Shown one piece after another: positions 34,044-47,621 of a stretch of DNA of 64,000 nt (within the stretch, counting starts at the first letter, position 1; the number at the start of each line of letters is the position of its first letter). Below the pieces are notes generated by a model that worked only from the letters and a program-made list of their open reading frames with translations, did not search any database and was not told where the DNA came from. The translations under genes were made by a program, and so were the position numbers. Source of the stretch: Bacteroidales bacterium (GTDB lineage Bacteria; Bacteroidota; Bacteroidia; Bacteroidales; UBA932); contig JAILIM010000093.1 in the NCBI GenBank assembly GCA_024695285.1, positions 3,049 through 67,048 of the forward strand. The letters run 5' to 3'.

Positions 34044-35800
34044 ATGGCACAATATATAGTATCAGCCCGCAAATACCGTCCCGATTCCTTTGAAGGCCTC
34101 ATTGGTCAGGACAACATTGCCCGCACCCTCAAGAACTCCATACTCCGCGGACAGCTGGCCCACGCCTATCTGTTCTGCGGCCCTAGAGGTGTAGGCAAAA
34201 CCAGTGCCGCGCGCATTTTCGCCAAGACGATCAACTGTTCCCACCCCACGGCCGACATGGAGCCGTGCGGGGAATGCGAGTCCTGCGTATCGTTCCGCGA
34301 AGGCCGCTCGTACTGCATCCACGAGCTGGATGCTGCGTCCAACAACGGCGTCGAGGACATCAAGGCACTGATGGAGCAGGTGCAGATCCCGCCCCAGGTG
34401 GGCCGCTACAGCGTGTACATCATCGATGAGGTGCACATGCTGACGCAGTCCGCTTTCAACGCCTTCCTGAAAACGCTTGAGGAACCCCCGGCACACGCCA
34501 TATTCATCCTTGCGACCACAGAGAAACACAAGATAATCCCGACCATCCTGAGCCGCTGCCAGACCTATGATTTCAACCGGATCAGCGTTCCGGACATCGT
34601 ACGCAACCTGCGCGACATAGCCGGGAAGGAAGGGGTGAAAGTGGACGAGGAATCGCTCCACGTGATGGCCAACAAGGCGGACGGTGCCATGCGCGACGCC
34701 CTGACCATATTCGACCAGACGGTTGCCTTCTGCGGCACGGACATCAAGTACGAGGATGTGATACGCAACCTCGGCGTGCTCGACTATGAATACAGTTTCA
34801 GGCTCGTGGACGCTTTCCTTGCCAAGGATTACGCCACGGCCCTGCTGACTTTCGACGAAATACTGTCGAAGGGTTTCAACGCCCTGCATTTCATCTCGGC
34901 CCTCGGCGCGCATTTCCGCGACCTGCTCGTCAGCCGCACAGGAGGCCTCGAGTCGCTGCTCGACCTGCCGGGCTCCCTGCGCGAGCGCTATCAGGAGCAG
35001 GCTGGCAGGACATCCCTGAAGTTCCTCTACGACGCCATTGGCATCGTCACCCAGTGCGAGGCCGGCTACCGTGCCTCGACCAACCAGCGGCTGCATATTG
35101 AGTTCGCGCTTATGCGCCTTGCCTTCCTCGGTGGTTTGCCCGCCGAAACCGCAGTTGCCGCGCCGCAGCCTGTGCAGAAGCCTAAAAAGGCTGAGGAACC
35201 GAAACCCGTTGAAGCACCGAAGGTTGCAGAACCTGAGCCTGTGGTGCCGGTGGTTGAAGAACCGAAGCCGGAGCAGGAGCAGGAGAAGCCAGCTGAGCCG
35301 GCGCCGGAGGCTCCCAGGCCTCGCCGGAAGCCTGCAAAGACTGCCGCGGGCCTGTCGCTCGCCTCGCTGATGAGCGATGATGAAATAACCGTCGAGCTTG
35401 CCCCTGAGGCGGCCCCCGAAGCCCCGCTGCAGCTGCCGGGTGCCGAGACGGTCGAGGCGAAGTGGAAGGAGCTGGCGGCAATGTATTCCGCCCAGCCGCG
35501 CCTCTCGAGCGCCCTGACCAACGCAAAGCTCGAATCCAGGGAAGAAGGCGGCATTCTCATCGTGGATTTCGCCCTGGTCAACGAGGCCCAGAAGAACTGG
35601 ATTGCCGAGAAGAAGCTCCGCGAGCTCGAGGAGCGCTTCCAGAAGCTGCTGGAGTGCGCAAAGGTGCGTCTGGAGCCTTGCGTAATCCCTGAAGAAGAGC
35701 AGGAGGCGAAGATCTACATGCCCGTCGAGAAGGCGCAGGACCTTATGTCCAAGAACTCCGAAGTCAGTGAATTGGTAAAAGATTTAGCATTAGATATACG

Positions 35801-35804
<4 letters not shown>
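34044..35804 (+). CDS. dnaX: DNA polymerase III subunit gamma/tau
   Basis: 586 residues. The clamp-loader ATPase. Walker [15 protein letters not shown] near residue 45, a zinc cluster [18 protein letters not shown], Walker [11 protein letters not shown] and sensor LSRCQTYDF. From about residue 350 to 450 there is a Pro/Glu/Ala-rich linker ([15 protein letters not shown]), then a tau-specific C-terminal domain. I see no good A-AAA-AAG slippery site for making a short gamma form. First gene of a long operon; the lptB ATG overlaps its stop by four bases. Confidence 0.96.
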
Positions 35805-38347
<2,543 letters not shown>

Positions 38348-38369
<22 letters not shown>

Positions 38370-39409
38370 TAGCGGCCCTGCTGGCCCTCTTCCTCGCCCT
38401 TCCCCTTGCAGCGCAGGAGGAAGCGGTGCAGGAAGAAGCGCCCGCCCTTGATATGCAGGAATACATTTTCGGACATATCGGGGACGCCTACGAGTGGCAT
38501 ATCACGACCATAAACGGCAAACACGTCTCCATCCCCCTGCCCTGCATCGTCATAGACAACGGATTCCATGTTTTCAGCAGCGGGAAACTGGCCCACGGCG
38601 CCTCATATGACGGCTACCGCATTGCGGCCAAGGGCGAGGACCACGAAGGCAAGCTTGTGCGCGCATCCGACGGCTCCCGCCCCTTCGACATATCCATCAC
38701 CAAAAACGTCTGCGGCCTGCTGATAGACAGCGTGCTGCTGGTGGTGCTGATATTGCTCTGCGCCCGCTGGTACCGCAGGCACGACTACCTGAAAGAGGCC
38801 CCAAGGGGCGTCGCAGGCCTGCTGGAGCCCGTTATCGTGCTGATAGAGAACGACGTCATCAAGGAGGCCGTGGGGCCGGAATACAAAAAATTCTCCCCCT
38901 ACCTTCTGACTGCGTTCTTCTTCATACTCATCAACAACCTGATGGGAATACTCCCGGTGTTCCCCGGAGGCGCCAACATCACCGGCAACATAGCCGTGAC
39001 GATGGCCATGGCCCTCTTCACCTTCCTTGCCGTCAACCTGTTCGGCAACAAGCACTATTGGAAGGACATACTCTGGCCCGACGTGCCGATTTTCCTCAAG
39101 GCCATACCCATAATGCCGGCAATCGAGATAATCGGTATGTTCACCAAGCCGTTCTCCCTGATGATAAGGCTCTTCGCCAACATAATGGCAGGCCATATCA
39201 TGCTCCTGAGCACTATAGCCATAGTGTTCCTGACCGTCAAACTGGGACCTGCCATCAACGGCTCGCTCTCGTTCATGGCGGTCGTCATCGGCATTTTCCT
39301 GGACGTGCTGGAACTCCTTGTGGCGTTCCTCCAGGCCTATGTGTTCACAATGCTCTCGTCCGTGTTCATCGGACTTGCGCACCAGCATCCCGAAACTGAA
39401 ACCAACTAA
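38348..39409 (+). CDS. atpB: ATP synthase Fo subunit a
   Basis: 353 residues. Starts with a signal peptide (MRPGRSIIAALLALFLALPLAAQ) and a periplasmic domain of about 100 residues, as in other Bacteroidota. The membrane part follows, with FILINNLMGILPVFPGGANITGN and the essential Arg in MIRLFANIMAGHIM. Forms the proton half-channels against the c-ring. Overlaps atpC by 22 bases. Confidence 0.95.
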
Positions 39410-39421
39410 ATCATTTATATT

Positions 39422-39664
39422 ATGTTAGGAACAATTCTTCAAGCAGCAGCTCTCGGTAAATTAGGCGGCGCAATCGGCGCCGGCATCGTGGCCATTGCAG
39501 CGGCAATCGGTATCGGCAAACTTGCCAAATCCACCATGGAAGCCTCGGCCCGCCAGCCCGAACTGGCAGGCCACCTGCGTCTTACCGCAATCATCATCGG
39601 TGCACTCATCGAAGGCGTGTGCCTCTTCGGCGTGCTGGTTTGCCTCCTCGCAGTCAATAACTAG
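39422..39664 (+). CDS. atpE: ATP synthase Fo subunit c
   Basis: 80 residues, two membrane helices joined by the polar loop ASARQPELAG. The ion-binding carboxylate is the Glu of GALIEGVCLFGVL in helix 2. Helix 1 is Gly/Ala-rich (GAGIVAIAAAIGIG) and lacks the Gln of sodium-binding c subunits, so proton coupling is expected. Confidence 0.96.
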   Translation: MLGTILQAAALGKLGGAIGAGIVAIAAAIGIGKLAKSTMEASARQPELAGHLRLTAIIIGALIEGVCLFGVLVCLLAVNN

Positions 39665-39666
39665 TC

Positions 39667-40170
39667 ATGTCCCTCATCACTCCTGATTTCGGCCTGCTTT
39701 TCTGGATGGTCCTGATTTTCGGGGCTGTGTTCTTCGTCCTGGCGAAGTTCGGCTTCCCCGTCATCACCAAGGCCGTCCAGAAGCGCTCCGACCATATAGA
39801 GGAGTCCCTCCGTATGGCCGAGAAGGCGCGGGCCAGCCTCGATGAAGCAGCCCGCCAGCGTGCGCAGATGCTCGACGAGACACGTTCGGAGCAGGACAAG
39901 ATGCTCAAGGAAGCGTCCCGCACCCGCGAGGCCATACTCGACGAGGCGAGGCAGAAGGCTCAGGCGGAAGCGTCCGAGATGATACGCAGCGCCCGCGCCG
40001 AAATAGCAGCTGAGAAGGAGTCTGCCATGCGCGAACTGCGCTCGGAAGTGTCGGCCCTGTCCGTTGCCGTGGCTGAAAAAGTGGTGCGGGAAAAACTGGA
40101 ATCCACCCCTGAGCAGCAGGCGCTCCTGAAGCGTTACGCAGAGGAAGCATCCCAGGCAAAACCGAATTAG
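39667..40170 (+). CDS. atpF: ATP synthase Fo subunit b
   Basis: 167 residues. One N-terminal membrane helix (LLFWMVLIFGAVFFVLAKF), then a long charged coiled coil (KARASLDEAARQRAQMLDE) that forms the peripheral stalk with delta. Starts two bases after atpE. Confidence 0.95.
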   Translation: MSLITPDFGLLFWMVLIFGAVFFVLAKFGFPVITKAVQKRSDHIEESLRMAEKARASLDEAARQRAQMLDETRSEQDKMLKEASRTREAILDEARQKAQAEASEMIRSARAEIAAEKESAMRELRSEVSALSVAVAEKVVREKLESTPEQQALLKRYAEEASQAKPN

Positions 40171-40171
40171 A

Positions 40172-40648
40172 ATGAATACCGGAGCAATCACTAAGCGCTA
40201 CGCCACAGCGCTCCTGCGTCTCACAGAAGAGAACGGGAGCGGGGAAAGGGTGTGCGGGCAGGTGCTCCGGATGCTCCGTAATCCGTCGGCGCTGCCCTCC
40301 CCGATGGAACCGGACCTGCACAGTTTCCTCTCGCTCCTGGTCCGCAACGGCCGCACTCAGTATCTTCAGCGGGTGCTGCGCACTTTCGTGGACCTTTACT
40401 GCGAGTCCGCCGGCCTTGCGCATGTAATCCTGACTTCGGCGGTGCCCTCCGAGGCGCTTGAGAAGCGTGTTCGTGAATCGATAGAATCATCCACGGGCAA
40501 CAAGGTGCTCCTTGAGGCCGAAGTGGATCCTTCACTTATCGGCGGCTACAGGGTGGAAGTGGGCGGAATGATGCTGGACGCAAGTGTGCGACGGCAGTTT
40601 GAACTGCTGGAACGCAATTTTATTGAAAAGAACAACAGGATAGTCTAA
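40172..40648 (+). CDS. atpH: ATP synthase F1 subunit delta
   Basis: 158 residues. N-terminal helical domain ([17 protein letters not shown]) and the conserved C-terminal [20 protein letters not shown]. Connects the peripheral stalk to the alpha3beta3 head. Starts one base after atpF. Confidence 0.93.
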   Translation: MNTGAITKRYATALLRLTEENGSGERVCGQVLRMLRNPSALPSPMEPDLHSFLSLLVRNGRTQYLQRVLRTFVDLYCESAGLAHVILTSAVPSEALEKRVRESIESSTGNKVLLEAEVDPSLIGGYRVEVGGMMLDASVRRQFELLERNFIEKNNRIV

Positions 40649-40650
40649 CG

Positions 40651-42215
<1,565 letters not shown>

Positions 42216-42237
<22 letters not shown>

Positions 42238-43364
42238 AAGACCGCATCGCATCCGTACGCGGGACGCTGAAGATCACTTCGGCAATGAAGCTCGTGGCCT
42301 CCTCAAAGCTGAGGAGGGCACAGAGGGCGATCGAGGCGTTGCGACCCTATGAGGAGGCGCTTGCTTCCATGCTGGCGGCTGCCTCGGCTGGTGGGGTTAT
42401 GTCTGATGGAGTTATGGCCGGTGGGGTTTGGGGTCAAAGGGCCATAAACTTAGGACAAAGGCCCTTTGACCCCAAACCTCACCGGCCTGAAGATCACGCA
42501 GAGTTGGGACAAAGGCCCCTGGGACCATCTCCCCGCCGGCCAGACGGATCCGCTGAGTCGGGAGATGCGGATGAGCGGCCGGGAAGGTCTGTGGTGGTGG
42601 CCTTTTCGAGCAACAGCTCGATGTGCGGGGCGTTTAATTCAAACGTAATCAAGCGCACTCTCAGTGAGATACGTGCGATTAGCGCTTCCGGCCGGCAGGT
42701 CGAAGCCTGGGCTTTCGGAAAGAAGGTTGCCGAGGCGCTTCGTAAGGCTTCCGTTCCGGTGGAGCGTGATTATACGTCGCTGGTGTCGCATAGCGAGTAT
42801 TCCGCCGTAGCTGCGGTTGCGCAGGAACTTCGCTCTCTCAGTGCTTCCGGAGATGTGGACAGCGTCCTGCTGGTCTACAACCATTTCGTCAGCACCGGCC
42901 GGCAGGAGGTCGTCGTGGAGCCGTATCTCGGTGCCGCGCAACTCCCTGACATTCAAGACATTGCGCAATCTGCCTGCACGGAAGATGATGCAGGCAAAAG
43001 CGGTAAGTTGCTGAGGGATAGGGAGATAGGGGGCACCGGCGGCACGAACAGCATGAACGGCACGAACAGCACGAACAGCACGAACGGCACGAACGGCACG
43101 GACGGCACGGAGGGGGACTATATATTGGAGCCGTCGAAGGTCGGGCTGCTGGAGTTCCTGATGCCGCAGGTGCTTGATCTACGGCTGTATGCGGCGCTTC
43201 TGGATTCTGCTGCAGCGGAGCATGCGGCCCGCATGATAGCAATGCAGGCCGCCACCGACAATGGTGAGAGCCTGCTTGCGGAGCTTACGCTCGAGTATAA
43301 CAAGGGGCGCCAGCAGAAAATCACCTCCGAGATACTCGATCTCGTAGGCGGTTCGGCGCAATAA
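42216..43364 (+). CDS. atpG: ATP synthase F1 subunit gamma with two in-frame repeat insertions
   Basis: 382 residues, about 90 longer than usual. The ends are normal: [25 protein letters not shown] at the start (quoted in part: [18 protein letters not shown]) and [29 protein letters not shown] at the end, which form the rotor shaft. Odd feature 1: residues about 67-115 come from a palindromic element and contain an 18-residue tandem repeat ([10 protein letters not shown].. then [10 protein letters not shown]..). Odd feature 2: residues 276-299 are eight GTN-like tripeptides from a 9 bp repeat. Both lie next to loops of the globular domain ([11 protein letters not shown] between them), where length varies in the family. 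Confidence 0.92.
42416..42541. repeat. Repeat C palindrome and diverged tandem copy inside atpG
   Basis: Arms 42416-42443 and 42460-42487 are inverted repeats of 28 bases with one mismatch, centred on a 16-base loop. The right half starting at about 42452 (GGACAAAGGCCC) recurs diverged 54 bases later from 42506 to 42541, ending GCCGGCC. The 54-base period equals 18 codons, so the frame is kept. Confidence 0.9.
43041..43112 (+). repeat. 9 bp tandem repeat, eight units, inside atpG
   Basis: Eight units close to GGCACGAAC or AGCACGAAC run without interruption from 43041 to 43112, in frame, encoding [24 protein letters not shown]. Such a tract is prone to slippage, which would add or remove whole tripeptides. 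Confidence 0.93.
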
Positions 43365-43366
43365 TC

Positions 43367-44215
43367 TTAGAATGAATATCCCAGGCTGACCAGGAAGCTG
43401 TTTCCAAGCGTCTTGGACAGGAACACGTATGCTGCATCCAGCCTTATGCCTATTAATTTGGCTCCTATACCCACTGATGCGAAGGTGGGAAGGGCTTTTG
43501 CCTGGTCGCCGTAGTGGAAACCGGCGCGGGCAAACACCATATCTGCAAATCCGTATTCGACGCCTATCCCGGCCATAAGCGCACCGCTGAAGAGGTAATC
43601 CACCTCAGCATCCGCTTTAAGGCCCTCCAGCGGCCTGTATTCGCCGCTTATGGCAGCCAGGGCGGGCAGGGACCAGTCCCCGCTCCCATAGTTGATTTTT
43701 GAGCCTATATTGCGGCCTGCGACGGCGACTGACCATTTCTCGGCGCCATATCCGGCGAAGATATCGCCGCAGAAGGCGCTGCCCTTGCCTTTGCTGGAAA
43801 GGACGGAGGTCACTGAACGCAGTTTGAGTCCGGCATAGAACCAGTCGTTGAAGAAATAGGCGCCGCCGAGAGCTATGTTGAAGTCGTAGGGCTGGAAAGT
43901 GTCTTTGACCTTGCCCTGATCTCCGGATTCTTCATAAGGAGTATCCAGGAAAGACTTGCCTTCCAATGTTATAAGGATGCTTCTGCCAAGGCAGAGGGCG
44001 ACATCTGCGCCTATTACTGTGCTCTTGATGGCCTGTGGAGCCCAGATTCCGAAGCTGCCCTGCGCATCCAGGGAGTAATTGCCGCTAAGAGGACGAGTCA
44101 CGCCACCCATTGCAAGCGAGCGGCTGTCGGTGGGTATGAGCAGCGAAGGCACGCTCTGGGCTGCGGCGCTGACGTAAAGGCATATGGCAGTAAATAAGAG
44201 TATGTACTTTTTCAT
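43367..44215 (-). CDS. PorV/PorQ family outer-membrane beta-barrel
   Basis: 282 residues. Signal peptide ending AAAQ at residue 20, then the family motif TDSRSLAMGGVTRP and a repeating beta-barrel pattern ending in FLVSLGYSF with terminal Phe. Relatives (PorV, PorQ) shuttle or attach type IX secretion cargo at the cell surface. It follows an S8 peptidase that carries a type IX sorting tail, six bases upstream, which fits a cargo/attachment pair. Converges on atpG with a two-base gap and no terminator. Confidence 0.8.
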   Translation of the reverse strand: MKKYILLFTAICLYVSAAAQSVPSLLIPTDSRSLAMGGVTRPLSGNYSLDAQGSFGIWAPQAIKSTVIGADVALCLGRSILITLEGKSFLDTPYEESGDQGKVKDTFQPYDFNIALGGAYFFNDWFYAGLKLRSVTSVLSSKGKGSAFCGDIFAGYGAEKWSVAVAGRNIGSKINYGSGDWSLPALAAISGEYRPLEGLKADAEVDYLFSGALMAGIGVEYGFADMVFARAGFHYGDQAKALPTFASVGIGAKLIGIRLDAAYVFLSKTLGNSFLVSLGYSF

Positions 44216-44221
44216 AGCCTT

Positions 44222-46840
44222 CTATATCTTTACGATTGTGTGTGTGCCGTCGGCGCCGGCTCCCTTGATGCTGACGGAGTAAGCACCGGGGGCAAAATCC
44301 TTCACGTCAATGGACATGGGGAAGAAAGGAGATGCATCGTCGCTGCCGGAATAGACCACGGAACCTATCTTGTTGGTGATAGTGACTTCGATCTTTCCTT
44401 GATCTGCGGGGCGGATGTTCAGTTTCGTAGTCACAGGGTTGGGATAGAGGTCCACGGAACGGGCCGGATCCTTGACGAATACGCGGAACATGAGGGAGTC
44501 GGATGCGCCTCTGGCGTCCGTGGCCTTGATTTTGGCTTCCGTGAGGCCAATACCTATGGAAATAATGCGCAACGTCCCTTCCACGGGATTGAGATGGACC
44601 ACGCCTGACGTAGAAGTGCTTAAAAAGTACTCCAGAGGCTCGCCGTCTTCGTCCGTGAACAGGTCTGAAAGAGCTTTTTCCCTTGTTTCTCCGACGCGGT
44701 TGAACAGTATGTTTTCTATCGCGTCCGAAGCTACGGGTGTGTGGTTCGGAAGCACCTCGATGGTAAATGTGCTCTTAGTAGCCATCCCGTATTTGTCGGT
44801 GGCGGTGATAGTAACCGTGCTGGTGCCGTAATCAGCATGCAGGGCATCCACGGTGCATTTCAGGACACTCTCCGACATGTACGACTGGAAAAAATCGGAA
44901 TCGGACTGGATGTCCACGGTGAATTCGTGACCGTCGGGTTCTGAGACAGGGATCTCAAAGGAACGCTTCTCGAATGCTTTGAAATGCAGGTCGAGGTTGT
45001 CCGGAATTTCAATCACCGGAGCCGCATTGGGACCGGTCCTGATTTCGGAAATGGCTGACAATGCCGAGAAGTTGCCGGCATAGTCGTAGGCGGCCAGAGT
45101 AGAATAATAGACGGTTTCAAAACCGAAATCATCCATGGTCGTGGTGATTTCTGCACCTACTCCCAGTCTTTCGACTTCCACATCCTTGAAGCGTATGCCC
45201 TCAGGAAGCGCTGCAGGATTCAGGTTTTCGAGGACGCTGCGGTCTTGGCTGACTATCATCCTGTAGCCGTATGCCTTAACCTCGTCCAGATCGGCAGTCA
45301 CTTTCCAGGATGCGGTAATGAAGTTGGAGCGTGTGCTGTATTGAACGTCGGCAACAGGCTCTGGCGCAATCGTTCCGCCGTAGCTGAATGAACCCATTGC
45401 GTCTACCATGTAGCCAATTTTGCCCATATAGGGCGCCTTATTCTTGCTTGCACCGCCAAGAAGGCGTTCGACGAGCATTTCGTTGGTGAAACCGGGGCCT
45501 CCGAAATGGGAAACGATAAGTGCCGCTACGCCGCTGACGTGCGGGCAGGCCATGGAGGTGCCCTGAAAGCTTGCGTAGCCGTCTTTTGAGACGCAGCTCA
45601 GGATCGTAGGCCCTGCTTTGGCATCCCCGCCGGGGGCACAAATATCCACCCAGTCTCCGAAATTGGAATAATAAGCACGTGATCCTTTGGAACTGACGGC
45701 TCCGACTGCGATGACGTTTTCATATTCGGCAGGCCAGGCGTGCTGCCAGCCTTCATTGCCGGCGGCAAAGATTATTACTCCACCCTTCATCGGACTGTCC
45801 GGACGCTGTTCTCCGTTTTTATCACAGCCTGCATTCTTGATGAAATACTCCATTGCAGTCCGGAACACTTTAAAATATGCCGTCCTGTCACCTCTGGATG
45901 CCTCTGACTCGTTTTCAAAGACATAGCCCCAACTGTTGCTGCTGATCACTGCACCGTGGTCGGCAGCCCAGACCATAGCGTCTTCATCATTGCCGCCTAT
46001 GGTCTTGGCTTCATCTTCCGGGTCCTTCATCATTATGGCGCAAGACATGATACGGACGCCAGGCTCACCCTTGCGGCCGCCGGCAATGCCGCTGATTCCC
46101 AGTCCATTGTCGTTAGTGGCGGCAATTATTCCTGCGCAGTGTGTGCCGTGATCCCCGGTGACTATGCCATAACCGACGTGGTCATTCACGAATGATTTGC
46201 TGCCGTTGGCTCCTGCGGGAATGGTGGCATCCTTGAGGTCTGGATGGTTCAGTTGTACGCCTTCATCCAAAACGGCCACGATTACGTCGTTGCGCCCGGC
46301 TGTAAAGCGCTCCCAGACCGGATAGACATTAACGTCAATGCCTTTGGAGTGGGTTGAGGACGGATTACCGTCATTGTAGAGCGACCACTGTTTATCGGAC
46401 ATCGGGTCGTTGAAAAAACCTGTTGCCTGTATTCTTCTTCTTGGGCCTGCGCACACTACCCCGGGGATGCCGTAGAAGTCGTTGGTGGCCTTGGTTTCTG
46501 CTATCTCAGGATTGTATTTAATACGGTACCAGCGGTGCAGGCCAGCCTCGCGGTGGCGGGGCTCCCATTCTCCGGCATCAGGGAATACTCGTTCCGCTGA
46601 AGTGACTCCAAGGGTGGCAAAAGCAGAATTAAGGCCCGGGGATTTGGTCTCCAGGCTTCCTGCCTTAAATCCTTCTTCAATACGGGCAATCATTTCCTCG
46701 GAGAATTCTACGTAGAGTTCTCCAGGAATGGTTGCAGAAACGCGTTGTTCCTGATTGTCAGTTACTTTTGGCTCCGTCGGTGCCTGTATGGTGCATGATG
46801 CGACGGCCAGAAGAACCGTGAGCAAGCAAGTTTTTCGCAT
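44222..46840 (-). CDS. Subtilisin-like S8 peptidase with a type IX sorting domain
   Basis: 872 residues. Catalytic triad visible: Asp192 in VLDEGVQLNHPDL, His231 in DHGTHCAGI, Ser428 in GTSMACPHVSG, with the oxyanion Asn361 in FAAGNEGW. After the protease come beta-sandwich, cadherin-like domains. From about residue 790 comes a type A sorting domain (DLYPNPVTTKLNI). The N-terminus MRKTCLLTVLLAVASC also forms a lipobox (Cys16), an unusual combination with a type IX tail. Residues 40-140 probably form a propeptide. Expected on the surface or secreted, degrading proteins or processing partners. Confidence 0.93.
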   Translation of the reverse strand: MRKTCLLTVLLAVASCTIQAPTEPKVTDNQEQRVSATIPGELYVEFSEEMIARIEEGFKAGSLETKSPGLNSAFATLGVTSAERVFPDAGEWEPRHREAGLHRWYRIKYNPEIAETKATNDFYGIPGVVCAGPRRRIQATGFFNDPMSDKQWSLYNDGNPSSTHSKGIDVNVYPVWERFTAGRNDVIVAVLDEGVQLNHPDLKDATIPAGANGSKSFVNDHVGYGIVTGDHGTHCAGIIAATNDNGLGISGIAGGRKGEPGVRIMSCAIMMKDPEDEAKTIGGNDEDAMVWAADHGAVISSNSWGYVFENESEASRGDRTAYFKVFRTAMEYFIKNAGCDKNGEQRPDSPMKGGVIIFAAGNEGWQHAWPAEYENVIAVGAVSSKGSRAYYSNFGDWVDICAPGGDAKAGPTILSCVSKDGYASFQGTSMACPHVSGVAALIVSHFGGPGFTNEMLVERLLGGASKNKAPYMGKIGYMVDAMGSFSYGGTIAPEPVADVQYSTRSNFITASWKVTADLDEVKAYGYRMIVSQDRSVLENLNPAALPEGIRFKDVEVERLGVGAEITTTMDDFGFETVYYSTLAAYDYAGNFSALSAISEIRTGPNAAPVIEIPDNLDLHFKAFEKRSFEIPVSEPDGHEFTVDIQSDSDFFQSYMSESVLKCTVDALHADYGTSTVTITATDKYGMATKSTFTIEVLPNHTPVASDAIENILFNRVGETREKALSDLFTDEDGEPLEYFLSTSTSGVVHLNPVEGTLRIISIGIGLTEAKIKATDARGASDSLMFRVFVKDPARSVDLYPNPVTTKLNIRPADQGKIEVTITNKIGSVVYSGSDDASPFFPMSIDVKDFAPGAYSVSIKGAGADGTHTIVKI

Positions 46841-46846
46841 AGCGTA

Positions 46847-47545
46847 TTATTCGGCTGTGTGTGTTCCTATATATTCAAGTACTTTAAGGAGAGAGTCGGT
46901 CTTTCTCCACTTGATCTTTTCCTGTTTGATGAAACTGTTTGCGTCTTTCTTGTCTATGCCGGGCAGGTCGAGGATATCAGCCTTGCCCGCTCGGGTGAGA
47001 CGGTTGTGGCAGTAGATGTAGGTGGTCACTTTCAGGGGGACCACCTTGCCGCGCATTTTGTTGTCCGAGACAACCTGAAGCCTTTCATTGAGTATGTTTA
47101 TGTTGCCGCCGGTGTCGAGAGCCATGACGTTCAGTCCGTGCCTTGAGGATGTGGACACGGACACGCCGTAGCCTACCTCCACCTTGTTGTACTCATCCCA
47201 GTCCACTTCCACGCCTTCCAGGATGCTGCCGTAGTCGTTTTCGGCCAGGACCTTGTACATTGCGCCCCGGACTTTCACGTATACGTCTTCACCGACACGG
47301 GCGGTGAAAATGGATGCCATATCGGCCTTCATGACCTTGCCCTCGGAAATGTAGTGCAAGGACCCGTCTGCAATGCAGACATTGTAGCTACCCTCTGCTA
47401 TCAGGGCTCCGCTGCTGGTCCTGACTGCCCCGGGCTCGAAATTCTCATAGAGATAGGGCCAGGTCTCCCTGGGCTCGAAAGGAGTGATGGCGAATAGGGG
47501 AGTGAGAATGCAGATGCCTGCAAAAAGCAAAAGGATTTTTTTCAT
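46847..47545 (-). CDS. Secreted protein of unknown function
   Basis: 232 residues. Signal peptide MKKILLLFAGICILTPLFA. The middle is beta-rich (SYNVCIADGSLHYISEG, MYKVLAENDYGSIL). The C-terminus has a helical LPGIDKKDANSFIKQEKI segment. Family not recognised; similar proteins of unknown function occur in Bacteroidales. It precedes the S8 peptidase by six bases and is probably cotranscribed. Confidence 0.65.
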   Translation of the reverse strand: MKKILLLFAGICILTPLFAITPFEPRETWPYLYENFEPGAVRTSSGALIAEGSYNVCIADGSLHYISEGKVMKADMASIFTARVGEDVYVKVRGAMYKVLAENDYGSILEGVEVDWDEYNKVEVGYGVSVSTSSRHGLNVMALDTGGNINILNERLQVVSDNKMRGKVVPLKVTTYIYCHNRLTRAGKADILDLPGIDKKDANSFIKQEKIKWRKTDSLLKVLEYIGTHTAE

Positions 47546-47562
47546 TTTCTTCTTTTTTAATA

Positions 47563-47603
47563 AAAACCCGTCCCCGACCCAAAAGCGGTCGGGAGCGGGT
47601 TTT
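47563..47603 (-). terminator. Terminator after the SusCD genes
   Basis: AAAACCCG (47563-47570) pairs with CGGGTTTT (47596-47603), and inside it CGACC (47575-47579) pairs with GGTCG (47587-47591). On the minus strand the stem is followed by TTTTTATTAAAAAAG. It lies after the Calx-beta lipoprotein gene. Reading through it would reach the unknown gene, the peptidase and the barrel, for which I see no separate TAnnTTTG promoter. Confidence 0.75.
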
Positions 47604-47621
47604 CAATAGGGTTAATAATGC

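Noticed and set aside
35183..35189. Programmed frameshift site in dnaX
   Set aside because: The local sequence is T AAA AAG, not A AAA AAG; the -1 pairing at the P site would be poor and no stimulatory hairpin is obvious.
39422..39664. Sodium-type c subunit
   Set aside because: Helix 1 lacks the Gln of sodium-binding motifs; only the Glu in helix 2 is present.
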